Assembly (NCBI GenBank): GCA_903865775.1
Contig: CAIPKZ010000392.1
Coordinates: 1-54,250 of the forward strand
DNA: 54,250 nucleotides
Reading direction: 5' to 3'
Origin: an uncultured Prolixibacteraceae bacterium
GTDB taxonomy: Bacteria > Bacteroidota > Bacteroidia > Bacteroidales > Prolixibacteraceae
A model generated the notes under the pieces. It ran no database searches and had not been told where the DNA came from. It saw only the letters and a program-made list of their open reading frames with translations. Shown here piece after piece: positions 1 to 8,140 of the stretch (positions are counted from its first letter, which is position 1; each line of letters opens with the position of its first letter). The translations under genes and the position numbers were made by a program.

Positions 1-137
1 ACATGGTCGGTACCGCCACTGAAAGTGTAATCAGGCTGCTTTCTGAATTCAAACAAGATCAACTGATTGATTTACAGGGGAGAAAAATAAAATTTATCAA
101 TGTTCCCGGATTGACCAAAGTGGCCAATTTACTGTAA
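1..137 (+). CDS. Crp/Fnr family transcriptional regulator, C-terminal end (partial)
   Basis: Only the last 44 codons are inside the window, read in the frame that ends with TAA at 135-137. They begin with the motif GTATESVIRLLSEFKQD, which is the recognition helix of the winged helix-turn-helix of Crp/Fnr regulators. The wing and a final hydrophobic tail (VPGLTKVANLL) follow. Family knowledge: these proteins join an N-terminal cyclic-nucleotide-binding-type fold to this DNA-binding domain and activate or repress transcription. The sensor domain is outside the window, so the ligand cannot be inferred. A strong hairpin terminator follows 26 bases after the stop. An adenylate-cyclase response regulator lies about 46 kb away, but nothing here links the two. 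Confidence 0.85.
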   Translation, partial: MVGTATESVIRLLSEFKQDQLIDLQGRKIKFINVPGLTKVANLL

Positions 138-163
138 TTCAGGAAAAAGACATTAGTCATTAG

Positions 164-200
164 AAAAGAGGTCGTTTCATCTAATGAAACGACCTCTTTT
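164..200. terminator. Perfect 17-bp inverted repeat, bidirectional terminator
   Basis: The arms at 164-180 and 184-200 are perfect reverse complements (aaaagaggtcgtttcat and its complement) with a 3-nt loop. The stem is bordered by A residues on one side and T residues on the other, so it can work in both directions. It lies between the convergent Crp/Fnr gene and the toxin gene. Confidence 0.9.
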
Positions 201-273
201 GGTTTATTGGTATCATTACGCAACTGCATGTAGGGCAAGATTATCCCTATGAACATTGCCCTGTATTTTGCTG

Positions 274-699
274 TTAGCGGCTGGCAATTGATGTCTTCAA
301 ATAATTCCCCGGAGTCATTATTCCCAAAGAACTGTTCTTAAAATCGTTGACGTTTCTCGTGATAATTAAATCAATTTGTCCATTTAATTCTGCTGAATAG
401 TTTTGCAAGGCGTCTTCAAAATCCTTAAAATCCGAGTTCAGAGCTTTTAGGATAACATCTTTGTCAGTGGTAAGTACTTCTGTAATCATTATTAATTGTG
501 TCAGTTTTTCGATAACTTTCTCATGGGGAGCCGTTTGCCTTAGCAGATAGTAGACATTGCTGATTATCACTGATGTGATGAAGCCTTTAATTTCCCTGGA
601 TTCACATAGTGACAAAACTTTTGCAGCATCGTTTGAAAACGGCTCTCTGTCAAAGAAGAAGTCTAAAATTACATCCGTGTCTATTAGGACTCGTTTCAT
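274..699 (-). CDS. PIN-domain toxin (VapC-like putative RNase)
   Basis: A 141-residue protein that fits a single PIN domain, the Mg2+-dependent RNase fold of VapC-type toxins. The N-terminus VLIDTDVILDFF carries the first acidic metal ligand. The middle motif DFEDALQ gives the second acidic patch, and LIITRNVNDF matches the last PIN motif. Its ATG overlaps the stop of the upstream 84-residue gene by 4 nt (696-699), so the two are translationally coupled. That order, antitoxin first and toxin second, is typical of type II toxin-antitoxin operons. The RNA target cannot be read from the sequence. It ends near the terminator at 164-200, which probably stops its transcript. Confidence 0.85.
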   Translation of the reverse strand: MKRVLIDTDVILDFFFDREPFSNDAAKVLSLCESREIKGFITSVIISNVYYLLRQTAPHEKVIEKLTQLIMITEVLTTDKDVILKALNSDFKDFEDALQNYSAELNGQIDLIITRNVNDFKNSSLGIMTPGNYLKTSIASR

Positions 700-950
700 T
701 TGCTAAGATATTTTTTCGTGAGTCTTTTGGAAAGTTCTTTTTTATAATCAAGGTTTTTGGGAGACTTAAACGTACTTTTTAATGATTTTACAATCGGGGT
801 CAGCTCGATACTTTCAATAGTATCTTCTTTTGTTATTGCTTTAAGGTAGTTCTCAACAATGTTCGATAAACTACGACCTTTTACATTGGCATATTTCTTT
901 GCCTTTTCAATAATTGCTTGCTCAATCGTCAATGTCAATTTTGTATTCAT
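696..950 (-). CDS. Antitoxin partner of the PIN toxin (DUF6364-like)
   Basis: An 84-residue basic protein. The N-terminal part (NTKLTLTIEQAIIEKAKKYANVKGRSLSNIVENYL) has the strand-helix-helix pattern of ribbon-helix-helix DNA-binding antitoxins. The motif KGRSLSNIVENYL resembles DUF6364-type antitoxins found next to PIN toxins in Bacteroidota. The lysine-rich C-terminus (from about residue 50) is the likely toxin-binding tail. It starts at the ATG whose complement lies at 948-950 and overlaps the toxin start by 4 nt. The promoter region carries repeated GTGCAAAT/ATTTGCAC elements that overlap the -7 and -33 boxes, which suggests that the antitoxin, alone or with the toxin, represses its own operon. 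Confidence 0.75.
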   Translation of the reverse strand: MNTKLTLTIEQAIIEKAKKYANVKGRSLSNIVENYLKAITKEDTIESIELTPIVKSLKSTFKSPKNLDYKKELSKRLTKKYLSK

Positions 951-979
951 GGTACCTGTGTTTTGTCAATAAATTCTAT

Positions 980-1038
980 ACGTGCAAATATACAAATAAA
1001 AACACAACACGTGCAAATGAACTCCATTTTGCACGTGT
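980..1038 (-). promoter_or_regulatory. Promoter and operator of the PIN toxin-antitoxin operon
   Basis: On the minus strand a Bacteroidota -7 box TATATTTG (985-992) has a TTTG -33 box (1014-1017) 21 nt upstream. The element acgtgcaaat occurs at 980-989 and 1009-1018. It occurs inverted at 1028-1038, where acacgtgcaaa (1007-1017) and tttgcacgtgt (1028-1038) form a perfect 11-bp inverted repeat. The copies cover both promoter boxes, as expected for autorepression. The rest of the gene-free stretch up to 1327 holds only the inverted repeat listed next. Confidence 0.65.
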
Positions 1039-1184
1039 ATTATTTCTTCTTAAATAAACGAATATATTAGCAATTGGAATGTATATTCGCTACTTGGGAT
1101 ATGCATCCACTTTGTTCAAAGGGGCTGGTGCTGATTTCTGCACCTCTGAATCCGAAACTATCAACCGGAATTTTCGATATCAAT

Positions 1185-1254
1185 TTGGGACAAATTACAG
1201 ACCTGTGAGTGCCAATTACAAATTGACATTAGCAATTTCCTGATTTTGTCCCAA
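1185..1254. repeat. Inverted repeat TTGGGACAAA in the gap before the GH95-like gene
   Basis: The arms ttgggacaaa (1185-1194) and tttgtcccaa (1245-1254) are perfect 10-bp complements 50 nt apart. A smaller palindrome (caatt-aca-aattg, 1213-1225) lies inside. There is no ORF between them. It could be a decayed short mobile element or a weak 3' structure for the gene at 1328-3511. Confidence 0.4.
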
Positions 1255-1327
1255 TCCAGAATTGCTCATTATTTTTTTAGCACTTTGCACAAATATGTGT
1301 TTCCCTATATGTGAAGAAGAACCAAAA

Positions 1328-3511
1328 TTATTTTGATTCCAATTCTATTCTTTCGTTAACTGATGTTTTAAAAGTAATTCTGTCGCCGGAAATTATTTCT
1401 CCTTGTTTCCCGTTTCTCATAACCATTATGCTTTTCCCGGTCCATGGATTTACAATAGTACAAAGTTTTCCCTTTTCGCTTAAAATACTTACTTTTGAAA
1501 CTGTTCCATTCGATAAATCTGCGGAAACCAGAAAAGCACCCCAGGTCCGTATATTTTTAAAGCTTGCCTTTTGATTATTTGGAAAATGACTGAAAATGCG
1601 GATAACATTGCCCACACTCATGCAAAACATCTCATTGATTGCATTGGTCACCGTGCAACTATTTTCGATGCCGTGAGGGTTGTCAAGCTGGAAACCATTC
1701 GGAAAAGTATGTAACGCATATTTATGTAACTCCTTTAACACAACAGAGGAATTAAATCCGACGCGGATCGCAGCTGTAAAGAAGCTGTTACTCGTATTCT
1801 GGTCATGCCACCGTTGCATCACATCAATCGTATTACGCGCTACCGCTAATAATTCCGGTTTACTGTCGGGGGTAATTGCGTTACAGGGATATATTTGCTG
1901 AATGCCCAGGCCATTTCCGTCAACCCAGCTGAGACCCTCTTCGGTATATCGAAATACATCCCTTCCGTTTCGCTGCTGAACAGGAAATTCACTTAGCTTA
2001 GCCAGAATATCTCTCCATTTAGCCTGCCGGTTCTGATCGATATTCAAGCTTGTGCTTAAATCAATCATCAGATCAAGTGAATTCCGGATAAGTCCAAGTG
2101 ATAAAACAGGATTCTTATCCTTTCCTGAACCTTCGTGAATAGCATCCCCATAAATCACATACCGCCCATTTTCAAATTTAAGGTAATCTTCCCAAAAACT
2201 GGCAACAGCTAAGGCGTAGGGATAGATTTTTTTACCATACTCAGGATCATAGATACACCGCCAATGCTGGGCCATATTGATCAAACCATATGCAGCATTT
2301 GAACGCTGACCATAAAACAACCCTTCAAATTCGATATCGTTGTTTTTCTGATACCCCCCGACAGCAAAATTTCGTGTGACCTCAATTCCCAAGGGGCCGA
2401 TCCCTACCGGGTAAAGTATTCCTCTGGTTTTTGTGGCATTTTTGCCATAGAATTCTCCCCTTGACATAAAATCAAGTAAAGGTTGATCATGCGGTTCAAC
2501 CTGTTCCAACCGATTGGCTGCACAAAGGCCATAAAATGGGGCCTGAAAATTATAATTCAGGTGATAATCGCCATTCCAGGACGGAGTATCATTGCTTGTC
2601 CAGCCAAATAATCCAGGAGGAAATTTTGGATCACGACTACAGGCAGCCATCGTATAAAGCCCCTGGTACCACGACTTCATCAAAACAGTATCTTCAATAG
2701 TAACAGACGACCTGTTCCAATAATTCTGCCACCATTGATTGTGTTCAATGAATAATGCTGCCTCAGAAGAAGAATTGATCGCAGTTAACCGTTTCTGCAC
2801 ATATCCTAAAGGATCGGCATTTTTGAATCGACTTTCGACAGCTATGGCAATCAGGAGTTTTTTACCCGGTTGAACCGTTATGGTTTCCCCTTTGTAATTA
2901 TATGTTTTTAATGCCACGGCTACCTCTGTCGGAATATCGACGCTATCGGTAAAGGCTCTGGTGAGCCAGAAAATATCATCTGTATTTCCAGTTTTTAAAA
3001 GGGCCTGTCTGTTTTGCGGAGCTGTTAGGTTTATCGAAATCCCTACCTGCTTGTCCGGAGAATCAACTTCAATAAAAATAATGTTTCCGGTGGCCGAGAC
3101 CCACGATCTGGATTTGACACATTGTTCACCTTTTTTAAGCCGACAGGTGGTAATCCCATTTTTAATAAGTTGCACGGCTGTAAAATCGGCATTGGTAAAC
3201 CCGTCAATTTTAAGATCAACAAATCCAACTACACGTGGACCTGACAAACCATCGGCCTGAGATTTAAGTCTCCAGAAGTCATTTTTGGAAAGATAAAACC
3301 GTAAACGATTATCCTGAAAACCGACACTCATTGTAAGATCCCCATTCCCCATCAACGGGGCATCAACCGAAAAATCGGACGGTGTGCGCTGAGGTGCCTT
3401 CGTCCAGTAATTTTTGAAAGGAACCGGAGTTTCCGATATGTTTACTTTGGTCTGAGCAAACAAGCCGCCCCAAAAAACGAAAAAGAATAGGAAAAGACTG
3501 ATTTTTTTCAT
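1328..3511 (-). CDS. Secreted glycoside hydrolase, GH95-like (alpha/alpha)6 enzyme
   Basis: A 727-residue protein with a Sec signal peptide (MKKISLFLFFFVFWGGLFAQ). Residues about 30-270 look like the N-terminal beta-sandwich of GH95-type enzymes: the APLMGNGDLTMSVGFQDNRLRFYLSKNDFW stretch, split here as APLMGNGDLTMSVG and LRFYLSKNDFW, parallels the family's GNGxxGxxxxG...LxxNxxxxW pattern. Residues about 270-640 resemble a helical barrel (WNGDYHLNYNFQAPFYG, GDAIHEGSGKDK), followed by a small beta C-terminus. GH95 enzymes known to date mostly release L-fucose or L-galactose from glycans. The substrate here is unknown and the catalytic residues could not be placed without an alignment. There is no SusC/SusD pair beside it, so it is not part of a visible polysaccharide utilisation locus. 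It starts at the ATG complementary to 3509-3511. Confidence 0.65.
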   Translation of the reverse strand: MKKISLFLFFFVFWGGLFAQTKVNISETPVPFKNYWTKAPQRTPSDFSVDAPLMGNGDLTMSVGFQDNRLRFYLSKNDFWRLKSQADGLSGPRVVGFVDLKIDGFTNADFTAVQLIKNGITTCRLKKGEQCVKSRSWVSATGNIIFIEVDSPDKQVGISINLTAPQNRQALLKTGNTDDIFWLTRAFTDSVDIPTEVAVALKTYNYKGETITVQPGKKLLIAIAVESRFKNADPLGYVQKRLTAINSSSEAALFIEHNQWWQNYWNRSSVTIEDTVLMKSWYQGLYTMAACSRDPKFPPGLFGWTSNDTPSWNGDYHLNYNFQAPFYGLCAANRLEQVEPHDQPLLDFMSRGEFYGKNATKTRGILYPVGIGPLGIEVTRNFAVGGYQKNNDIEFEGLFYGQRSNAAYGLINMAQHWRCIYDPEYGKKIYPYALAVASFWEDYLKFENGRYVIYGDAIHEGSGKDKNPVLSLGLIRNSLDLMIDLSTSLNIDQNRQAKWRDILAKLSEFPVQQRNGRDVFRYTEEGLSWVDGNGLGIQQIYPCNAITPDSKPELLAVARNTIDVMQRWHDQNTSNSFFTAAIRVGFNSSVVLKELHKYALHTFPNGFQLDNPHGIENSCTVTNAINEMFCMSVGNVIRIFSHFPNNQKASFKNIRTWGAFLVSADLSNGTVSKVSILSEKGKLCTIVNPWTGKSIMVMRNGKQGEIISGDRITFKTSVNERIELESK

Positions 3512-3753
3512 TCGTTAGAAATAGGTAATCGAAATTTTTAATGGTCAAATTTTTAGCTTGAATCATCCATTTCAGGAAAAAACCTTAATCAGACTTTTTT
3601 GCATCAGGAACCAGTGAGGTTAGAGTAAAAAACTGTTAAGACAACTATTTTGCAACCTGTTTCATTGACTATGAAGCATTAGGCTACTGCACCCCGTTTC
3701 TCCGGATTTGCCTTCACTTTGTTCAAATCGGCTGCTCTGTTTTGTTTCACAAA

Positions 3754-4956
3754 CTATCTGGTAATCCAATCTTCAGGATTCTGCTTGACATTTTCCTTCC
3801 AAATCTGGAATTTCAGCACGGTTTTATTATCATCCTCGCTATCGGTATTAATGGTGCCAAGACTTTGCTTGAAGGACACCTTGTCGCCCGATTTTACCTG
3901 CACTTTAACCAAATTGGAATACACGGTCAGGTATTTACCATGACGGATGATCACCGCATAATTCCCTCCTGAAACCATAAAAACCTTACTCACTTCACCG
4001 GCAAAAACCGAGCGGGCAAGGGTTCCCTGTGCCGTTGAAATATCCACACCATTGTTTTTAACCTGGATATTTTTCAGCACCGGATGCTCATGAACTCCAA
4101 AATGATCGGTGATCACTCCCCGTTCGACTGGCCATGGAAGCCGGCGTTTATTCTGTTCAAATTGGCCGGAAGCGAGTTTTTCCTCCGGAGTCATCTCGTA
4201 GGAAGTCTTGCCGGTTTCCCTGGCTTTTTTCTTGGATTTTTGTACTTCTTCCTCGATGATCTTCTGAATTTCATTACTCAATTGTGCTTCGATCGCTTGC
4301 TGTTCGCGCAGTTTCTTTTTGAATTCCTTTTGTTTCTGCTGTAAAGTTGTTAAAAACTGGCCCTGTTGTTTCTTCTCATTGTTTAACTGATTCGCTTCCC
4401 GCTTTTTAGATTGAAGCAGGGTTTCCTTTTCAGTTCGCTGCTGCTGCAGACGACCAACTTTAACCTGAATCAGATCGCGTATCCATTGAATGAGTTCGGC
4501 TTGACGCTTACGGTATTCGGTGTATTGCCGCAAATACATCAGCCGTTTATAGGCCTGATTGAAACTATTGGAAGAAAGTACAAAAAGCAATTTACTGTAA
4601 TTGGTTTGGTTCCTTTGAGCAAAGACAATCATATTTGCATATTCTTTCTTCAGTCCTTCCAAATCTGAATTCAGTGAACTGACCAGCCAGGCATTCTGGT
4701 CGATAAAATCGGCCAAAACAACAACTTCAGAATTTATTCCGGTGATCAGGTTGGTCCGGAGTTCAATTTGTTTATTCAGGATTTTGTATTTGTTCAGGGT
4801 TTGTTTTTCGCTCTTTTTAGCCTCTTCCAGCAATTTGGTAGTGTATTTGATCTGCTCGTTGGTTTTCTCCTTTTTTCTGCGCAATTCTTCCAGCGACTGG
4901 CCTTGTGCAAAAGCCGTCAGCAACATGAAAACCGATAGAAGAAAAAATACCTTCAT
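3754..4956 (-). CDS. EnvC-like murein hydrolase activator (coiled coil plus degenerate LytM/M23 domain)
   Basis: A 400-residue exported protein: a signal peptide ending near AFAQGQ, a long charged coiled coil (about residues 20-245), then an M23/LytM domain (about 280-398). The M23 zinc ligands are altered. The usual H..D site reads NNGVDIS, with Asn in place of His, and the usual HxH motif reads VYSNL. Family knowledge: such degenerate LytM domains act as activators of amidases during septal cell-wall splitting rather than as peptidases. It is the last gene of the dut/TPR/DUF4292 cluster, 1 nt after DUF4292, which supports a cell-envelope role. A true endopeptidase is unlikely because of the missing ligands. 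Confidence 0.85.
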   Translation of the reverse strand: MKVFFLLSVFMLLTAFAQGQSLEELRRKKEKTNEQIKYTTKLLEEAKKSEKQTLNKYKILNKQIELRTNLITGINSEVVVLADFIDQNAWLVSSLNSDLEGLKKEYANMIVFAQRNQTNYSKLLFVLSSNSFNQAYKRLMYLRQYTEYRKRQAELIQWIRDLIQVKVGRLQQQRTEKETLLQSKKREANQLNNEKKQQGQFLTTLQQKQKEFKKKLREQQAIEAQLSNEIQKIIEEEVQKSKKKARETGKTSYEMTPEEKLASGQFEQNKRRLPWPVERGVITDHFGVHEHPVLKNIQVKNNGVDISTAQGTLARSVFAGEVSKVFMVSGGNYAVIIRHGKYLTVYSNLVKVQVKSGDKVSFKQSLGTINTDSEDDNKTVLKFQIWKENVKQNPEDWITR

Positions 4957-4957
4957 G

Positions 4958-5836
4958 CTAATTATTTATGCGGGTGTATTTCTCGGGTACTTTAAACCGA
5001 ATTTCAGTTTCATCGTCCAATGAGAAGCCTGCCAGTTTAATTCTCAATTGCATATCATTGTCAGAACTCAGGAAATGAACAAATATATCTTCCGGATAAA
5101 TTTGTTTCTCAACCGGAGTATACTCATTGAATTCGATCTTCATACTTCGCGAATTGACAGAATCATCCACCAGGATTTTCCTTAATTTATAGGTTTCCGC
5201 ATCAACATAAAGCGCCTGGCGAACCGGAGCATCTGTCAGAATTTTTTTCGGTTTACGCTTCAGTTTTCTTGTGGATTGTTTACGATCCGATTGGTTTGAT
5301 TTCAGTTTTTTTAGAGTTTCAAGAACATACATGCCACTATCAATACTGGTTTCATAGCCTTTGGTATCCTTGTCGTTTGTTTCATCCGGAAGTAAAAATG
5401 CATTGTTTGAAATGATGGCATCAACGATTTTAAAATTAACATCGATACCAAGTTCTGAACTCAGGTAACCGTAGTCGTCAATGACATATGTTTTTTCAAG
5501 GTAATTGATAAATTTTACGCTGTCGGGAGTTAACCAGAGCCGGCCTACGGGAATATTCAATTTGGTGAGCATGATGGTTATCCGCTTGTTTTTTTCGGCC
5601 AAAATACTGGCCTTGAACGAAGTCTTTGTTTTCCCGTTATCGAATTGACAACTAATTTTTTTGATTGCTAAATGCTTGTACTCAAACGCATTGTTTTCAA
5701 TATTCCGGATCAGTTTCCCGGTGCTCATTGGCCGGACCACCTGGGAAGTGGTAACAACACGGGCCGTCCGACACGAGGACAAACCCAGTAAAACAAGACA
5801 AACAATACCAAAAACTGATTTCTTTATTCCCGTCAT
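4958..5836 (-). CDS. DUF4292 lipoprotein
   Basis: A 292-residue protein with a lipoprotein signal (VFGIVCLVLLGLSSC, lipobox LSSC), so the mature protein starts at a lipidated Cys, probably in the outer membrane. The remainder is beta-rich with repeated two-strand patterns (KISCQFDNGKTKTSFKASI, RITIMLTKLNIPVGRLWLTPDSVKFIN). This matches DUF4292, a Bacteroidota family that structurally resembles LolA/LolB-type lipoprotein carriers. A role in lipid or lipoprotein handling is inference only. A basic insert (KQSTRKLKRKPKK, about residues 188-200) is unusual for an envelope protein. It lies 15 nt after the TPR lipoprotein gene and 1 nt before the EnvC-like gene. Confidence 0.8.
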   Translation of the reverse strand: MTGIKKSVFGIVCLVLLGLSSCRTARVVTTSQVVRPMSTGKLIRNIENNAFEYKHLAIKKISCQFDNGKTKTSFKASILAEKNKRITIMLTKLNIPVGRLWLTPDSVKFINYLEKTYVIDDYGYLSSELGIDVNFKIVDAIISNNAFLLPDETNDKDTKGYETSIDSGMYVLETLKKLKSNQSDRKQSTRKLKRKPKKILTDAPVRQALYVDAETYKLRKILVDDSVNSRSMKIEFNEYTPVEKQIYPEDIFVHFLSSDNDMQLRIKLAGFSLDDETEIRFKVPEKYTRINN

Positions 5837-5851
5837 TCTTCCTGCTATTTG

Positions 5852-7603
5852 TTATTTATCGAGGTATCGCTGCTGCTTGATTTTTTCACCGATTAATTTG
5901 CTTGCGTCACCCGTTTTTTCTGCTTTTTTCCATTGCTCAACTGCAGAATCTTTATCTCCTAACATGTATAAAATGTCGCCGTAATGTTCCACAATCACAC
6001 CATTTTTATCTCCGCCATTCCTGATCGCTGTTTCCATATAGAATTTCGCCAGACTATAATCTTTCCGCATGAACAAAACCCAGGCATAAGTATCCAGATA
6101 TGTTGAATTTTCAGGATTTGCACGAACAGCTTTACCGCCTAATTCCTCAGCCTTTTGAAGGTTTTCGTTCCGTAAGGAAAGATAATAGGCATAATTGTTC
6201 ATCGCCAGCCAGTTTTCAGGATCAAGACTAATCACCGCATCAAACGCTTTGAACGCTTCGGCTACCCGGTCCAACTTGTAATTGGCTTCGGCGCGGTAAA
6301 GGTCGAACTGTATTTTCAACGGTTTGTTATCGAGCAGATAAGGTTCGCCTTCCTTCAGAATATCAATCGCTTCGGAATATTTTTCAAGCTGAAGACAGGC
6401 GACTGCCCTCATAGCATACAAAACCGGCTGATTCGGAAATAAATCGATGGCCTTTTCTGAATCGGCATAAATACCTTTAAAATCGAGTAAATCGTTGCTA
6501 ACCATCAGCATACGCTCCCAGATTGCATAGTTTTCCTTGTTGGTTTCGAGCACTTTGCGAAGTTGTTCACGGGCTTCGGCCAACTTGCCTTTGCCAATCA
6601 GGTATTCGGCATAAACCGTAAAAACACGATAGTCTTCGGAATTGGTTTGAACCAGAATATTTACCAATTCATTCACCTGATCTTCTGAAAAGAATGGTTT
6701 ATCCGGTTCGGCAGTAATCATCAGATAATACTGAATTTTGGTTTCTACCTCAACTGTTTTATTTTGAAATCCTTTCCGGATATATTCCCAGGCTTTTTCT
6801 TTGTCTTCTTTCGTCCGGTAGTAGGAAGTCAGCGAAAAAAGTACAAATCCGTTGTCCGGATCAATTTCCAGAATTTTATTGTAATACTTCAGTGCATTCA
6901 CGTCATCCTTTTCCGACAAGTAGTAATCGGCCATTAGTCCGTAATAACGAGGTTCTTTCGGGTTCGAATCAATGAGTTTCTGAAGCTCAGCCATTGCTTC
7001 CTTCTTCTTTCCCTGCGACTGATAGATCTGTTGTTTCTCAACCGAAATCTGGTCGCTTATTCCCAATTTCTTTTCGAGTTGATTATATGCATCAATTGCA
7101 AGGTCAAAGTTTCCGGCTGATGAAAGCAACGAAGCATTAAAATACAAATATTCCATATTGTCAGGATCTGATTTGTAAAGCTCCTGATAAAGGTCTGCTG
7201 CTTTTTTATACTGCTTGCCCTGCTGATAAATCTGAGCCAGCAATAATTTGTACCACTTGTTTTCAGCATTCAGGATAATAGCTTTTTCGAGCAGAAGCGA
7301 TGAACTGGTCTGATCTCCGCGGCTGCTGTGAATCTTGGCTAATTCGAACATGGCCGAAGACGAATTCGGGTTGATTTCAAGGCACTTTGAAAACAGCGTC
7401 ACCGCAGCCTGCTGGTTTCCTATCATTTTCTGCTTCAGACCTTCGATAAAGGTGTACTCAAATTCATTTTTATCGTCGTCCGAAATGCTGGCTTCAATCA
7501 GGTCGGGATTTGACTGAACAGTATTCACTTGCTTTTTAGCTGTTCCGCACGAAGTCGCCATGATTGAAACAACTGCAATGTATCCTATAAATTTCTTCAT
7601 CAT
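5852..7603 (-). CDS. Tetratricopeptide-repeat lipoprotein
   Basis: A 583-residue protein with the lipobox MATSC near the N-terminus. Nearly the whole mature part (about residues 45-575) is built of 34-residue TPR units, seen as repeated patterns such as AVTLFSKCLEINPNSSSAMFELAKI, here cited as SLEINPNS-type turns, ALKYYNKILEIDPDNGFVLF and AFKAFDAVISLDPENWLAM. TPR arrays are protein-interaction scaffolds. No catalytic motif is present. The gene follows dut by 5 nt and precedes DUF4292 and the EnvC-like activator in an arrangement that recurs in Bacteroidota. It may therefore organise an envelope complex, which is inference from context. Confidence 0.85.
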   Translation of the reverse strand: MMKKFIGYIAVVSIMATSCGTAKKQVNTVQSNPDLIEASISDDDKNEFEYTFIEGLKQKMIGNQQAAVTLFSKCLEINPNSSSAMFELAKIHSSRGDQTSSSLLLEKAIILNAENKWYKLLLAQIYQQGKQYKKAADLYQELYKSDPDNMEYLYFNASLLSSAGNFDLAIDAYNQLEKKLGISDQISVEKQQIYQSQGKKKEAMAELQKLIDSNPKEPRYYGLMADYYLSEKDDVNALKYYNKILEIDPDNGFVLFSLTSYYRTKEDKEKAWEYIRKGFQNKTVEVETKIQYYLMITAEPDKPFFSEDQVNELVNILVQTNSEDYRVFTVYAEYLIGKGKLAEAREQLRKVLETNKENYAIWERMLMVSNDLLDFKGIYADSEKAIDLFPNQPVLYAMRAVACLQLEKYSEAIDILKEGEPYLLDNKPLKIQFDLYRAEANYKLDRVAEAFKAFDAVISLDPENWLAMNNYAYYLSLRNENLQKAEELGGKAVRANPENSTYLDTYAWVLFMRKDYSLAKFYMETAIRNGGDKNGVIVEHYGDILYMLGDKDSAVEQWKKAEKTGDASKLIGEKIKQQRYLDK

Positions 7604-7608
7604 TTGTT

Positions 7609-8043
7609 TTACTTTTTTCCGGTATGGCCAAAGCCACCTGCTCCACGTTCTGTTTCTTCCAATACTTCAACCGAGTTCCAGGCAATGTGTTCGTGACTGG
7701 CAATAACCATTTGGCAAATACGTTCGCCATGCTGAATAACAAACACCTCGTTCGAAAGGTTAATCAGGATAATACCTATTTCGCCCCGGTAATCGGCATC
7801 AATGGTTCCGGGAGTATTCAGCACAGTAATTCCTTTTTTCAATGCCAACCCGCTGCGTGGACGAATCTGAGCTTCGTATCCAACCGGCAATTCAATGAAT
7901 AATCCGGTAGGAACCAACACCCGTTCGAGTGATTTTAATGTGATTGGTTCACTGATATTGGCCCGCAAATCCATTCCGGCTGAATGAATTGTACTGTACT
8001 CCGGAAGCGGATTATTGGATTGATTGACAATTTTAACGATCAT
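7609..8043 (-). CDS. dut: dUTP diphosphatase (dUTPase)
   Basis: A 144-residue protein with all five motifs of the trimeric dUTPase family: HSAGMDLRA (motif 1), [12 protein letters not shown] (2), [15 protein letters not shown] (3), RICQMVI (4) and the glycine-rich C-terminal arm [12 protein letters not shown] (5). It hydrolyses dUTP to dUMP and pyrophosphate, which keeps uracil out of DNA and feeds dTMP synthesis. The length is typical. It is the first gene of the four-gene minus-strand cluster that continues with the TPR lipoprotein, DUF4292 and EnvC genes. The upstream 97-nt gap to hemW shows no perfect TAnnTTTG box. Confidence 0.96.
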   Translation of the reverse strand: MIVKIVNQSNNPLPEYSTIHSAGMDLRANISEPITLKSLERVLVPTGLFIELPVGYEAQIRPRSGLALKKGITVLNTPGTIDADYRGEIGIILINLSNEVFVIQHGERICQMVIASHEHIAWNSVEVLEETERGAGGFGHTGKK

Positions 8044-8140
8044 TTTATTTGATATCAGGGTTTTATATTCAAAAAATTTTCAAGCCGCTAAGATATGGAT
8101 TTATAGTAGGAATGAAACACCATTGCAAGTCGCGTTAACA

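Noticed and set aside
59-256. A 65-codon minus-strand frame near the left end
   Set aside because: It spans the Crp/Fnr gene end and the perfect terminator hairpin, so it is not a gene.
1007-1038. The CACGTG palindrome as a second parS site
   Set aside because: Only the CACGTG centre agrees with parS. The flanks match the repeated operator of the toxin-antitoxin promoter instead.
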